A stretch of DNA of 64,000 bases from Castellaniella ginsengisoli (GCF_039523235.1 NZ_BAAAEX010000006.1), one strand, 5' to 3'; shown: positions 16,683-25,664, counted from the stretch's first letter. Numbers and translations are program-made. Notes: generated from the letters alone by a model not told the origin.

Positions 16683-17177
16683 ATGAGCTCGCGCATCACC
16701 AGGACCCTGACCATCGCCGCCATCGCCGCCTCGCTGGCCGCCTGCAGCTCCGTGCCGCTGGACCAGAACGGCGCAGCAGGCAACGGCTCCGATTCGGCGT
16801 CCGCTGGGCAAATCATGGATCCCTTCAATCCGCAAAGCCCGCTCGCGCAACAACGCTCGGTTTACTTCGATTTTGACAGCTACGCGGTGCCCGAACAGTA
16901 CCGCAGCGTCGTCGAGATGCATGCCAACTACCTGACCAGCCATCAAGGCCAGAAAGTCCGCGTGGAAGGCAACACCGACGCACGCGGCAGTACCGAATAT
17001 AATCTGGCCCTGGGCCAGCGCCGTTCGGATGCCGTGGCGCGCATGATGACCCTGCTGGGCGTCAATGCCAACCAGATCGAAGCGATCAGCTTCGGCAAGG
17101 AGCGTCCCAAGGCCCTGGGCAACACCGAAGCCGACTACGCCGAAAACCGCCGCGCCGACATCAATTATCAGCACTGA
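16683..17177 (+). CDS. pal: Peptidoglycan-associated lipoprotein
   Basis: 164 residues. Lipoprotein signal with lipobox LAAC (lipidated Cys at 21), then an OmpA-like peptidoglycan-binding domain: VYFDFDSYAVPEQYRSVVEMHA, VRVEGNTDARGSTEYNLALGQRR and the diaminopimelate-contacting NTDARG-type motif. Outer-membrane anchored; target of TolA/TolB. A strong terminator follows 23 bases after the stop, but cpoB is close by, so the operon may continue by read-through or a second promoter. Confidence 0.96.
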   Translation: MSSRITRTLTIAAIAASLAACSSVPLDQNGAAGNGSDSASAGQIMDPFNPQSPLAQQRSVYFDFDSYAVPEQYRSVVEMHANYLTSHQGQKVRVEGNTDARGSTEYNLALGQRRSDAVARMMTLLGVNANQIEAISFGKERPKALGNTEADYAENRRADINYQH

Positions 17178-17199
17178 TCGTCAGCCAGGCAGCGACAGC

Positions 17200-17230
17200 G
17201 CCGTAGCGGCTCCCGCTACGGCGTTTTTTC
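17200..17230 (+). terminator. Strong intrinsic terminator after pal
   Basis: Perfect 10-bp stem GCCGTAGCGG-CTC-CCGCTACGGC (17200-17222) followed by GTTTTTTC. A clear rho-independent terminator for the ybgC-pal transcript. Confidence 0.9.
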
Positions 17231-17312
17231 ATCGCCGGGCCGCTCCAGGATGAAGCCCCCGAGGCATCCCGCACAGCGTGGGGGCCCTTTTATTCAGAAG
17301 ACGGAAGATCCC

Positions 17313-17984
17313 ATGACCGCATCCCATCGCCCGCATACCCTGACCGCCACCCTTCTGCTGGCGCTGACGCTGGCGGCGCCCGCCGCCCAGGCCTTTTCCG
17401 ACGACGAAGCGCGCCGCGCCATCCTGGAACTGCGCACCCAGATCAAGCAGATGAACGAACAGAACCAGCAGGCCCGGCTGCAATTGGCCGACCAGATGGA
17501 TCTGCTGCATCAGGAGATCGCCACGCTGCGCGGCCGTCTCGAGGAACTGGGCCAGCGCGCATCACCCGGCGGCGACAACGGCAACGCCCCCAAGGCCCCG
17601 CAGAGCGGCGACCCGCAGGAGCAGGCCGTCTATGAAGCCGCCGCGGATCAGTACCGCAATGGCCGCTACAAAGAGGCGGCGGAAGGCTTCGCGGCCTTCA
17701 TCCAGTCTTATCCGGACAGTTCCCTCACGGGCGACGCCCAGTTCTACCTGGGCAGCAGCCAATACGCCTCCAAGGATTTCAAGGGCTCCATCCAGACCAT
17801 GCAATCGCTGGTCAAGAACCGCCCCGACGATCCCCGGGCTCCCGACGCCCTGCTGGTCGTGGCGGCCGATCAGATCGAACTCAACGACATGAAAGGCGCC
17901 AAGGCCAGCCTGCAGCGCATCATCAAAGACTATCCGAACAGCGCCTCCGCGGAAACGGCCAAGAGCCGGCTGAAACTGCTGTAA
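17313..17984 (+). CDS. cpoB: CpoB/YbgF periplasmic Tol accessory protein
   Basis: Coordinates cell-wall synthesis (PBP1B) with outer-membrane constriction by the Tol system. 223 residues: signal peptide (about 1-27, AQA), an N-terminal coiled coil (ILELRTQIKQMNEQNQQARLQ... to about 85) and C-terminal TPR repeats (YEAAADQYRNGRYKEAAEGF, AQFYLGSSQYASKDFKGSI). ATG at 17313 chosen because the in-frame upstream ATG (17250) would add 21 residues before a normal signal peptide. Downstream of the pal terminator, so expression may need its own promoter. Confidence 0.92.
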   Translation: MTASHRPHTLTATLLLALTLAAPAAQAFSDDEARRAILELRTQIKQMNEQNQQARLQLADQMDLLHQEIATLRGRLEELGQRASPGGDNGNAPKAPQSGDPQEQAVYEAAADQYRNGRYKEAAEGFAAFIQSYPDSSLTGDAQFYLGSSQYASKDFKGSIQTMQSLVKNRPDDPRAPDALLVVAADQIELNDMKGAKASLQRIIKDYPNSASAETAKSRLKLL

Positions 17985-18805
17985 TGCCGGCCCCGCGCAC
18001 CGAGCCGCCGCACCATATCCTTCCCCTTCCCGAGGGCGGCCTGCACTACACCCAGGCCGGGACGGGCGCGGGCGCGCCGGTCCTGCTGATCCACGGCTCA
18101 CTGTGCGACTATCGCTACTGGCGCTGGCAGGTGCCGGCTTTCGCCGAGACGCACCGCGTGCTTGCCCCCAGCCTGCGCGGCTGCTGGCCCGACACACAGT
18201 CCCATCCCCAGGCGGCCTATGCCATCGACGCGCATGCCCGCGATCTGGCACACCTGCTCCGGGCACTGGACGAGCACGACGGCGCCCACGTGATCGGCCA
18301 TTCGCGCGGCGCCCAGGTGGCGTTGAGCCTGGCGATCGAGGCGCCCGAGCTGTGCCGGTCGCTGACGCTGGCCGACCCCGGATTCCGCTTTGCGGACGAG
18401 CCCGAAACCCCCGTCTTCTATGCGGATGCCGTGCAACGCCTGCAAGACGGGGATGCGGAAGGCGCCCTCGAGCAATTCATCGACACGGTGAACGGCGACG
18501 AGACCTGGCGCAAGATGGTCGGCTGGTTCAAGGATATGGCCCGCGACAACGCAGTCACGCTGCTGTCGCAGATCCGCGAAGCCAATCTGCCGGTGGCCCC
18601 GCAAGAGGCGGCCGGCGTGACCTGCCCGGTGTTGCTGATCGGGGGCGCGCAAAGCCCGGCCAAATACGCCACCCGCCAGGACCGGCTGCAGGCCTTGCTG
18701 CCCCAGTCGAAGCGTGTGCGCATCGCCCTGGCAGCCCACGGGATGAACCTGGCCAATCCGCGCGCCTTCAATCGCGCCGTCCTGGAATTCATCGCGGGGG
18801 CCTGA
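17984..18805 (+). CDS. Alpha/beta hydrolase
   Basis: 273-residue alpha/beta-hydrolase fold: oxyanion segment LLIHGSLCDYRYW (about 33-45), nucleophile elbow GHSRG (Ser about 107), late Asp or Glu, and catalytic His in AAHGMNLANP (about 250). Similar proteins act as esterases or haloperoxidase-like hydrolases; the substrate is unknown. Its ATG overlaps the cpoB stop (TAATG), so it is translationally coupled, but nothing links it to the Tol system functionally. Confidence 0.82.
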   Translation: MPAPRTEPPHHILPLPEGGLHYTQAGTGAGAPVLLIHGSLCDYRYWRWQVPAFAETHRVLAPSLRGCWPDTQSHPQAAYAIDAHARDLAHLLRALDEHDGAHVIGHSRGAQVALSLAIEAPELCRSLTLADPGFRFADEPETPVFYADAVQRLQDGDAEGALEQFIDTVNGDETWRKMVGWFKDMARDNAVTLLSQIREANLPVAPQEAAGVTCPVLLIGGAQSPAKYATRQDRLQALLPQSKRVRIALAAHGMNLANPRAFNRAVLEFIAGA

Positions 18806-18833
18806 GGCGGCAGCGCCGGCGCCGGGGCGCCGC

Positions 18834-18852
18834 GGCATGCGCAAGGCATGCC
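18834..18852. terminator. Hairpin between convergent genes
   Basis: GGCATGC-GCAAG-GCATGCC, perfect 7-bp stem in the 70-base gap between the hydrolase and the PCuAC gene. No clear U-run. Weak terminator candidate for either strand. Confidence 0.4.
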
Positions 18853-18875
18853 CGGCCAGCCCCCCGGCAAGCCGA

Positions 18876-19409
18876 TCAATGCTTCATGTGCTGGGACATA
18901 TCATGCCCGCCCGCGCCCGGCATGGCCTTGGGCGATTTGACCTCGCACGTGGTGGACACGCCTTCGCCATTGGCAAGCGTGAGTTCCAGGCGCACGGTAT
19001 CGCCGATCTTCAGGCCGGCGCGAGGCTGCTCCAGCATCAAGTGGTAACTGCCCGGCTTGAACGCCAGATCCTTGCCCGCCGGAATGGCGACCTGGTGAAC
19101 CATGGCCATTTTGCTCATCCCATCGGACTCGGTGGTTTCATGCAGCATGACCATGCCATAGTCGGGCGAATGGGCGCCCGTCAGCACGGCGTCTTCGGAT
19201 CCGGCATTGTGCGCCACGAAAAACCCGCCCGACGGCGCGGGCGACGGAATCAGGCGGATCCAGCAACCGGACGCCGTCACGGTGGCGGACGCCTTGGCCG
19301 GCGAGGCGGCCGACGCAGGGTGCGCGGCATTCTGCCCATGGCCCCAGGCTGCGGTTGCCAGCAGCAGACCGGCCGAGAATCCCAGTGTACGCGTCAAAGC
19401 TTTCTTCAT
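18876..19409 (-). CDS. Periplasmic copper chaperone (PCuAC family)
   Basis: Delivers Cu(I) to cytochrome oxidase or other periplasmic targets. 177 residues from MKKAL with a signal peptide (about 1-22, AAWG). The DUF461/PCuAC motif is present: HETTESDGMSKM (about 88-99) and YHLMLEQP (about 123-130). A C-terminal His/Met-rich tail (GGHDMSQHMKH) gives extra copper ligands, as in several proteobacterial homologues. An in-frame ATG 12 bases upstream (19421) is also possible. No oxidase gene is nearby. Confidence 0.88.
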   Translation of the reverse strand: MKKALTRTLGFSAGLLLATAAWGHGQNAAHPASAASPAKASATVTASGCWIRLIPSPAPSGGFFVAHNAGSEDAVLTGAHSPDYGMVMLHETTESDGMSKMAMVHQVAIPAGKDLAFKPGSYHLMLEQPRAGLKIGDTVRLELTLANGEGVSTTCEVKSPKAMPGAGGHDMSQHMKH

Positions 19410-19552
19410 TTCACTACCCATGATGTGACCCGCAGATTGCCTGGATGGCCCTGCGGCGGGACCAGCCGGAACGCCGGCCGGCGCGGCCGAAGAGCATCCG
19501 TTCGCCTCGGCGGGACCAGTGTACTATGGGCTTTTCGACCCTTCTTTGCGCC

Positions 19553-20008
19553 ATGTCCAAGCCGCTCGATTCCGTTGCCGGGGCCGCCGCCCCCGAGGCT
19601 CGCATCAGTCTGGATGAATTTCGTGAACTGCTGGACCGGCTGCATCCCTTTGCCGCCGTGCTGGGCATCGAAGCGCTGGAGATCCGGTACGGGCAGGCTA
19701 CCCTGCGCCTGCCGCCCAATCCCGCGCACCAGCGGTTGGGCGGCATCGTCGCCGGTCCGATGCTGATGGGCCTGGCCGACCTGGCCCTCTACGCCGCCGT
19801 GCTCGGCGCCACGGGCGTTGCCGAATCCGTCACGGCCAGCCTGACGATCAATTTCCTGCGCGGCGCGCCGGCCGGCGGGATCATCGCCCAGGCCCGGATC
19901 CTGAAAACCGGCCGCATGACGGCCGGCGAAGTGCTGCTGTCGCCCGAAGGCGGCGGCGAACCGGTCGCCCAGGCCGTCAGCACCTGGTCCGTGCCCCGCA
20001 AAGGATGA
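19553..20008 (+). CDS. PaaI-like hot-dog thioesterase
   Basis: 151-residue single-domain hot-dog protein with the PaaI/YigI-like pattern GGIVAGPMLMGLADLALYAAV (about 62-82) and TASLTINFLRGAP (about 93-105). The acidic residue in GLADLALY is the usual catalytic Asp position. Probably hydrolyses an acyl- or aryl-CoA; the substrate is unknown. The frame is open from 19445 but the typical start is MSKPL at 19553; an intermediate ATG at 19526 is possible. The stop codon lies inside a large hairpin. Confidence 0.8.
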   Translation: MSKPLDSVAGAAAPEARISLDEFRELLDRLHPFAAVLGIEALEIRYGQATLRLPPNPAHQRLGGIVAGPMLMGLADLALYAAVLGATGVAESVTASLTINFLRGAPAGGIIAQARILKTGRMTAGEVLLSPEGGGEPVAQAVSTWSVPRKG

Positions 20009-20054
20009 GCCCGGTCATGATCGGTCCGCAGGGACTGATCATGACCGGGCTCAT
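20005..20054. terminator. Very long hairpin at the 3' end of the thioesterase gene
   Basis: Perfect 18-bp inverted repeat (20005-20022 with 20037-20054), and the loop can add about five more pairs (GGTCC with GGACT), giving a near-continuous 23-bp stem with a 4-base loop. It starts 3 bases before the stop codon and lies between two convergent genes, so it is a probable bidirectional terminator, though without a U-run. Confidence 0.55.
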
Positions 20055-20131
20055 CCGGGGGCCTTGCAAGGCACAAGGCGGAGAGATGCCGCGATTCGAC
20101 CGGGCGGCCGCGCGCCCGGGGCCGAATCCGC

Positions 20132-21220
20132 TCAGTTCTTGGTCAGCTTGCCGACCACGCCCTCGACGTAGTAATTCATCGCGTTCAGACCTTTGTCGTC
20201 CAGCGCGCCCTCGGACAGCACCACCTTGCCCTCGTTGGTCTTGAGCGGCGCGGAGAAGACCTTCAGGGAGCCGTCGGCGATGGCGTCTTCCTTGGCTTTG
20301 AGATCCGCCTTCAGCGCATCGTCGACGCCCGGGCCGAAGCCTTCGAGGGCCACCATGCCTTCCTTGAAGCCGCCCCAGACCTGGTCGGATTTCCAGGTGC
20401 CGTCCAGCATCGCCTTGGCTTCGCGGGTGAAGTACGGGCCCCAATGATGGGTGACGGCGGCCAACTGGGCCTTGGGCCCGAACTTGTGCATGTCGGAGTG
20501 ATAGGCGATGGCCCACTTGCCGCGCTCTTCGGCAGCCTGGACCGCGGCGGTCGAATCAGTGTGATGGGTGACGATGTCGGCGCCCTGGTCCAGCAGGGCC
20601 AGCGCGGCGTCGCGCTCTTTGCCCGGATCGAACCAGCTATTGACCATGATGACGCGCACGGTGGCATCGGGCTTGACGCTGCGCAGGCCGAGCGTGAAGG
20701 CGTTGATGCCCTGCAGGACTTCGGGAATCGGATAGGCGCCGATATAACCGACCACGCCCGTCTGAGTCTTGTGCCCGGCCAGGATGCCGGCCACGTAGCG
20801 CGCCTGGTAGAAGCGGGCGTTGGTGGTGGCGACGTTGGGCGCGGTCTTGTAGCCGGTGGAGTGCACGAACTTGACGTCCGGGAACTGCTTGGCGACCTTG
20901 ATGGTCGGATTCATGTAGCCGAAGGACGTGGTGAAGATCAGCTTGTTGCCCTGCTGGGCCAGGTCGCGGATGACGCGCTCGGCATCCGCGCCTTCAGGCA
21001 CGTCTTCGACGAACTGGGTCTGGATCTTGTCGCCCAACTGCTGCTCCATGTATTTGCGGCCCAGATCCTGCTGCCAGGTCCAGCCCGCCTCGCCGATCGG
21101 GCTGACGTAGACGAAGCCGATCTTCAGGGGCTCCTGCGCGGCGGCGGGGCCGGCGGCCCACAGGCACGCCGTGGCGGTGGCGGCGGCCGCCAGGGTTTGA
21201 CGAATCAGGCGAGTTTTCAT
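20132..21220 (-). CDS. BMP-family ABC-transporter substrate-binding protein
   Basis: 362-residue periplasmic protein: signal peptide (about 1-28) then a basic-membrane-protein (BMP/PnrA) domain recognisable by KIGFVYVSPIGEAGWTWQ, GNKLIFTTSFGYM, HSTGYKT, NVATTNARFYQARYVAGILAG, and HHTDSTAAVQAAEERG. BMP proteins bind purine nucleosides or related compounds. Last gene of a four-gene leftward operon (ATPase, two permeases, binding protein). Substrate inferred only from family; no nucleoside-catabolic gene is adjacent. ATG at 21220 preceded by a short purine-rich stretch. Confidence 0.85.
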   Translation of the reverse strand: MKTRLIRQTLAAAATATACLWAAGPAAAQEPLKIGFVYVSPIGEAGWTWQQDLGRKYMEQQLGDKIQTQFVEDVPEGADAERVIRDLAQQGNKLIFTTSFGYMNPTIKVAKQFPDVKFVHSTGYKTAPNVATTNARFYQARYVAGILAGHKTQTGVVGYIGAYPIPEVLQGINAFTLGLRSVKPDATVRVIMVNSWFDPGKERDAALALLDQGADIVTHHTDSTAAVQAAEERGKWAIAYHSDMHKFGPKAQLAAVTHHWGPYFTREAKAMLDGTWKSDQVWGGFKEGMVALEGFGPGVDDALKADLKAKEDAIADGSLKVFSAPLKTNEGKVVLSEGALDDKGLNAMNYYVEGVVGKLTKN

Positions 21221-21243
21221 GGAAGATTCTCCGTGGAAGACAA

Positions 21244-22161
21244 TCAATGATTGGGATTGAACACGCGCCCCAGGGATGCGGGCATGTTGATGCGGATCCA
21301 GTTCACGTTGCGCGAAATCAGGACCAGCACCAGGATGGTGGCCAGGTAGGGCAGCATGGAAAGCAACTGCGAGGCAATCGGCACGCCCAGCGCCTGCATG
21401 TGGAAAGTCAGGATGGTGATGCCGCCAAACAGATACGCGCCGATCAGCACCCGCAATGGGCGCCAGGTGGCGAACGGCGTCAGTGCCAGCGCGATCCAGC
21501 CGCGGCCGGCGACCATGTTCTCGACCCACATCGGCGTGTAGACCAGCGACATGAAAGCGCCGGCCAGGCCGCAGCAGGCGCCACCGAACAGCAAAGCCAC
21601 CAGGCGGATCCGGCGCACGGAATAGCCCAGGGCATGCGCGGATTCGGGGGATTCGCCCACGGCGCGCAGGACCAGGCCGGCGCGCGTGCGGTACAGGAAC
21701 CAGGTCAGTGCAACGGCCAGCGCCAGGGCGCCATAAACAAGCGGATGATGCCGGAACAGGGCCGGGCCGACGAAGGGCAAATCGGCCAGCCCCGGCACGG
21801 ACCAGGACGCGGCCTGGATCGTGGCGCCGACATAGGGCAGTCCGATGGAGGCGGACAGACCGACGCCGAACAGCGACAGGGCCAGGCCGCAGGCAACCTG
21901 ATTGGCCCCCAGCCAGACCACCAGCCAGGCGAACAGGCCGGCCATCAAGGCGCCGGCGCCGGCGCCGGCCAGAAAGCCGATCCCGGTGCTGCCGGTCTGC
22001 ACGGTCACGGCGAAGCCCAGCGCCGCCGCCACCAGCATCATGCCTTCGGAACCCAGGTTGATGACGCCGGATTTTTCATTGATGAGCAGGCCCAGGGCCG
22101 CCAGCATCAGCGGGGTGCCGGCGTTCATGGCCGCAGCGATCAGGGGAGCCAGTACATCCAT
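21244..22161 (-). CDS. ABC-transporter permease, BMP-type (second subunit)
   Basis: 305-residue membrane protein with about nine hydrophobic segments and the FecCD/BPD_transp_2-type sequence GEKSGVINLGSEGMMLVAA near residue 30 (as in RbsC/NupQ families) and LGYSVRRIRLVALLFGGACCGLAGAFMS around 185. It is the shorter permease partner of the 353-residue permease upstream. Gap of 4 bases to that gene; co-expressed with the binding protein 23 bases downstream. Confidence 0.88.
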   Translation of the reverse strand: MDVLAPLIAAAMNAGTPLMLAALGLLINEKSGVINLGSEGMMLVAAALGFAVTVQTGSTGIGFLAGAGAGALMAGLFAWLVVWLGANQVACGLALSLFGVGLSASIGLPYVGATIQAASWSVPGLADLPFVGPALFRHHPLVYGALALAVALTWFLYRTRAGLVLRAVGESPESAHALGYSVRRIRLVALLFGGACCGLAGAFMSLVYTPMWVENMVAGRGWIALALTPFATWRPLRVLIGAYLFGGITILTFHMQALGVPIASQLLSMLPYLATILVLVLISRNVNWIRINMPASLGRVFNPNH

Positions 22162-22165
22162 GGTA

Positions 22166-23227
22166 TCAGCGCCTCCAGCGCAGGCGTTGGTGGATCAGGA
22201 CATCGCACGCCAGCAGCGAAAACAGCAAGATGCCCTGGAAGATGCCGGTGATGGCGCTGGGCATGCCCATGCGCGTCTGGGACAGCTCGCCGCCGATGTA
22301 GAACAGCGCCATGATGAAGCTGGCGAAGATGACGCCGAGAGGATGCAGGCGCCCCACAAAGGCCACGATGATGGCGGCAAAGCCATAGCCCGGCGAAACC
22401 GACGGCGTGATCTGGCCGATCGGCCCCATGATCTCACAGGCGCCCGCCACGCCGGCCAGCGCGCCGGAGCCCAGCATGCATCCCCACAATGCGCGGCGCG
22501 AGGAAAACCCGGCATAGCGCGCCGCCAGGGGCGCCAGGCCGCCCACCGTCAGGCGATAGCCGGCGAACAGGCGGGCCAGCAGGAGCCAGGCCGCCAAGGC
22601 CGCCGCCAGCGCCAGCGCCAGGCCCAGATGCAGGCGCGTTCCGGGCCACATCGGCAGCAGGAAACCGTCGTCGAACAGGCGCGACTGGGGAAAGCCGAAG
22701 CCGTCGGGATCGCGCATCACGCCATGCACCAGGTAGCTCAGGAGCAGTTCCGCCACGTACACCAGCATCAGCGAGACCAGGATTTCATTGGCATGAAAGC
22801 TATCGCGCAGCCAGGCCACCACGGCAGCCCAGGCCGCCCCGCCCAGGGCGCCGGCCAGCAGCGCCAGCACGATCATCAGCGGCCCGCCGCCGCCCGTCCC
22901 GTCGTCGAACCACAGGATGAGCGCGCCGGACGTGATCGCTCCGACGACCAACTGGCCCTCGGCCCCGATGTTGAAGATATTGGCGCGGAAGCACAGCGCC
23001 AGGCCGACCGCGCACAACAGCAGCGGCGCCATCTTGACGCCGACCTCGGACCAGCCGTGCAGGCTGGCGAGCGGCTCGAAGAAGAACACGGCCAGGCCAT
23101 CCAGAGGCGACTTGCCCACGGCCAGGAACATGAATACGCCGCACAGCGCCGTCAGGGCCACGGCCATCAAGGGCGACAGCCAGACCATCCGGCGCGAGGG
23201 CTCGGCGCGGGGAACGAGCTCAAGCAT
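22166..23227 (-). CDS. ABC-transporter permease, BMP-type (first subunit)
   Basis: 353-residue inner-membrane protein with the EAA-like permease loop (FRANIFNIGAEGQLVVGAI, about residue 80) and multiple hydrophobic segments. Pairs with the downstream permease to form the channel. Overlaps the end of the ATPase gene by 8 bases, so translation is coupled. An alternative substrate such as pyrimidines or guanosine cannot be excluded. Confidence 0.88.
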   Translation of the reverse strand: MLELVPRAEPSRRMVWLSPLMAVALTALCGVFMFLAVGKSPLDGLAVFFFEPLASLHGWSEVGVKMAPLLLCAVGLALCFRANIFNIGAEGQLVVGAITSGALILWFDDGTGGGGPLMIVLALLAGALGGAAWAAVVAWLRDSFHANEILVSLMLVYVAELLLSYLVHGVMRDPDGFGFPQSRLFDDGFLLPMWPGTRLHLGLALALAAALAAWLLLARLFAGYRLTVGGLAPLAARYAGFSSRRALWGCMLGSGALAGVAGACEIMGPIGQITPSVSPGYGFAAIIVAFVGRLHPLGVIFASFIMALFYIGGELSQTRMGMPSAITGIFQGILLFSLLACDVLIHQRLRWRR

Positions 23228-24773
23228 GGGCGACCTCTGCGGCGGTGTGAGCGGCGATTGGCTCCCCGGCCTCGGCGCCGGGCCACAGGCCGCTCATCCA
23301 CTGGCCGATCTGTTCGCGCGTGGCCTGGGCGCGGGTGACGGGCGGCGACAGGCGGCCCTTGGCCAGCACGACCAGCCGGTCGGACAACTCGAACAATTCG
23401 TCGAGTTCCTCGGAAATCAGCAAAATGGCGCAGCCCGCATCGCGCAGCGCGAGAAGCTCGCCGCGGATCTGGGCCGCCGCGCCGACATCCACGCCCCAGG
23501 TGGGCTGGGCGATGATCAGCAACCTGGGCTGCCGGACGACCTCGCGCCCGACGATGTATTTCTGCAGGTTGCCGCCCGACAGGCTGCCGGCCAGGGCCTG
23601 GGGGCCGGGCGCCTTGACGCGGAAGCGCTCGATGATGTCGGCCGTGATGCGGCGCACGGCGGCATTGCGGATCCAGCCGTGCCGCACCGTATCCGGCCCC
23701 TGGTGCGAGAGCAGGAGATTGCGCGCCAGCGTCAGCTCCGGCACGGCGCCGCGCCCCAGGCGTTCTTCGGGCACGAAGGCCATGCCCCGCGCCCGCCGCC
23801 AGGCCGAGGAGCGCCGGCCCACCGGCTGCCCGTCGAACAGGATGCTGTCCGGCGCCGCGCGCGTATCCTCGCCCGAGAGCGCGCCCATCAATTCCTGCTG
23901 GCCGTTGCCGGACACCCCCGCCACGCCCAGGATTTCACCCGCATGCAAGTCGAAATCAATGCCGTCCAGCGCAGTGGCAAAAGGGTGCGCGGGCGGCAGC
24001 GCCAGACGGCGCGCCTGGAACAGCACCGGCCCGGCGGCGCGCGCCTGGTGCTCATGCACCGGGAGGTCGGCGCCGATCATCAAGCGCGACAGGCCCGCTT
24101 CGGTTTCCTGGCGGGGATCGCAGATCCCGGTCACCCGGCCCGCGCGCATCACCGTGCAGCGATGGCACAGGGCGCGGATTTCATCGAGCTTGTGGCTGAT
24201 GTACAGGATGCTGCATCCTTCGGCCGCCAACTGGCGCAGCACGTCGAACAAGCGCAGCACGGCCTGCGGCGTGAGCACCGAGGTCGGCTCATCGAGGATC
24301 AGCAAGCGCGGCTTGCCCAACAGGGCGCGCACGATCTCCACGCGCTGGCGCTCTCCCACCGAGAGGGTATGGACATGGCGGCGCGGCTCGACATCGAGAC
24401 CATATTGCGCCGCCGTGGCGGCGATGCGCGTTTCGAGGACCCGCATGTCGGTGTCCGGCGTCAGGCCCAGCGCGATGTTTTCCGCCACCGTGAGCGTATC
24501 GAACAAGGAAAAATGCTGGAACACCATGCCCAGCCCCAACGCCCTCGCCGCCGCCGGGTTGGCGATCTTCACTTCCCGGCCGTCCCAGTGCACCGTGCCC
24601 TCGTCGGGGCGGACCACGCCGTAGATGATCTTCATCAGGGTGGATTTACCGGCGCCGTTCTCGCCAAGAATGGCGTGGATCTCGCCTGGCTCGACGGTCA
24701 GGTCGATGGCATCATTCGCCCGGACCGCCGGGTAGGATTTGCTGATATTTCGTAAGGCCAGACGCGGGGTCAT
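23220..24773 (-). CDS. ABC-transporter ATPase with two nucleotide-binding domains
   Basis: 517 residues, double-length like RbsA/YufO. First domain: Walker A GENGAGKSTLM (about 37-47), signature LSVGERQRVEI (about 137), Walker B LLILDEPTS (about 155). Second domain: degenerate Walker A (VSGNGQQELMGAL, about 290), signature LSGGNLQKYIV (about 400). First gene of the operon. The promoter must lie within 24774-25006. Confidence 0.92.
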   Translation of the reverse strand: MTPRLALRNISKSYPAVRANDAIDLTVEPGEIHAILGENGAGKSTLMKIIYGVVRPDEGTVHWDGREVKIANPAAARALGLGMVFQHFSLFDTLTVAENIALGLTPDTDMRVLETRIAATAAQYGLDVEPRRHVHTLSVGERQRVEIVRALLGKPRLLILDEPTSVLTPQAVLRLFDVLRQLAAEGCSILYISHKLDEIRALCHRCTVMRAGRVTGICDPRQETEAGLSRLMIGADLPVHEHQARAAGPVLFQARRLALPPAHPFATALDGIDFDLHAGEILGVAGVSGNGQQELMGALSGEDTRAAPDSILFDGQPVGRRSSAWRRARGMAFVPEERLGRGAVPELTLARNLLLSHQGPDTVRHGWIRNAAVRRITADIIERFRVKAPGPQALAGSLSGGNLQKYIVGREVVRQPRLLIIAQPTWGVDVGAAAQIRGELLALRDAGCAILLISEELDELFELSDRLVVLAKGRLSPPVTRAQATREQIGQWMSGLWPGAEAGEPIAAHTAAEVAHA

Positions 24774-25006
24774 GCAGGCATCCTGTTCGTATCATTCGTG
24801 AAACACCCGGGATGCGAAAAATTCTACTCAGGATACGCAGGGCGACCTAAAGGGGATAAACCCCTAGCCTGACCAAACAAGCGCAATCCGCCACCGCCGC
24901 CGCCATAGGGGCAGCGGGCGGATGGCACCGGAACATCATTCGATATGAATAGTCGATATTATTGCATGATGATGGCGCAGCATGCGCAGCCCGCGCAAGC
25001 GGTCTT
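24774..25006. other. Intergenic promoter region of the BMP operon
   Basis: 233 bases. On the minus strand a TAGAAT at about 30-45 bases upstream of the ATPase start with a weak -35, plus a small GC hairpin (AGGGG-TTTAT-CCCCT, 24851-24865). Near 24950 is ATTCGATATGAAT, a palindrome-like sequence. I see no recognised riboswitch or ORF. Confidence 0.4.
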
Positions 25007-25642
25007 TCACGCTTCAAAAGCCATGCGGCCCGCGAACCACAGGAACAGCAGGCCGACCAGGCCGCTGCCCGCGCGCGACAGCCCCTGGCGCCGCCGGAAC
25101 GCCGCCGCCAGCCGCGAGCCGCCGAAGATCAGGGCGGACAGATACAGCAGGCTGCAGATCTGCAGGATCACCGCCAGGATGCAGAAGGACAGCGCCGGAT
25201 GGGCATACGCCGGATCGACGAACTGCACGAAGAACGACAGCAGGAACAGAATGGCCTTGGGATTGAGCAGGCTGAGCAGCAGCGCCTTGCGGAAAGGGCT
25301 GCCCGGCCCGCCGGAAATCGTGTGCGTCTGGGCCGGCCCCGGCCGCCAGGCGGACATCAGCAAGCGGATGCCCAGGTACGTCAGGTAGACCGCGCCGGCG
25401 GCTTTCAGCACGATGAACAGCATGGGCAGCACCCGCAGCACCGACGCCGCGCCGGCCGCCGTCAGCGCCATGAGGGTGGCATCGCCGACGAAGACGCCCA
25501 GCACGGCCTGATAGCCCGCGCGCACGCCGCGCCCGGCGCCGATGGCCAGCACGAACAAAGAATTGGGACCGGGCAGCAGGATGATGAACACCACGCCGGC
25601 CAGGTAGGTCCACACGTCAAGAACGCCGTATTGCGCCAGCAT
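25007..25642 (-). CDS. LysE/RhtB-family amino-acid exporter (LeuE-like)
   Basis: 211 residues with six hydrophobic segments and the LysE motif LPGPNSLFVLAIGAGRGVRAGYQAVLGVFVGD (about 20-50), as in LeuE and RhtB exporters of neutral amino acids. The start is placed at ATG 25642 with GAGGGA 6 bases upstream. A TTG at 25669 would add nine residues, but it lies in an inverted repeat that looks like a regulatory or terminator structure. Confidence 0.85.
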   Translation of the reverse strand: MLAQYGVLDVWTYLAGVVFIILLPGPNSLFVLAIGAGRGVRAGYQAVLGVFVGDATLMALTAAGAASVLRVLPMLFIVLKAAGAVYLTYLGIRLLMSAWRPGPAQTHTISGGPGSPFRKALLLSLLNPKAILFLLSFFVQFVDPAYAHPALSFCILAVILQICSLLYLSALIFGGSRLAAAFRRRQGLSRAGSGLVGLLFLWFAGRMAFEA

Positions 25643-25664
25643 GGAAAATCCCTCGATCAGAACG

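Noticed and set aside
22917..24755. 612-residue rightward frame opposite the ABC ATPase
   Set aside because: High GC keeps the antisense frame open; the ATPase on the other strand has all its motifs.
24851..24865. Riboswitch in front of the BMP operon
   Set aside because: Only a small AGGGG/CCCCT hairpin is visible; it does not match the conserved core of a purine or other riboswitch that I know.
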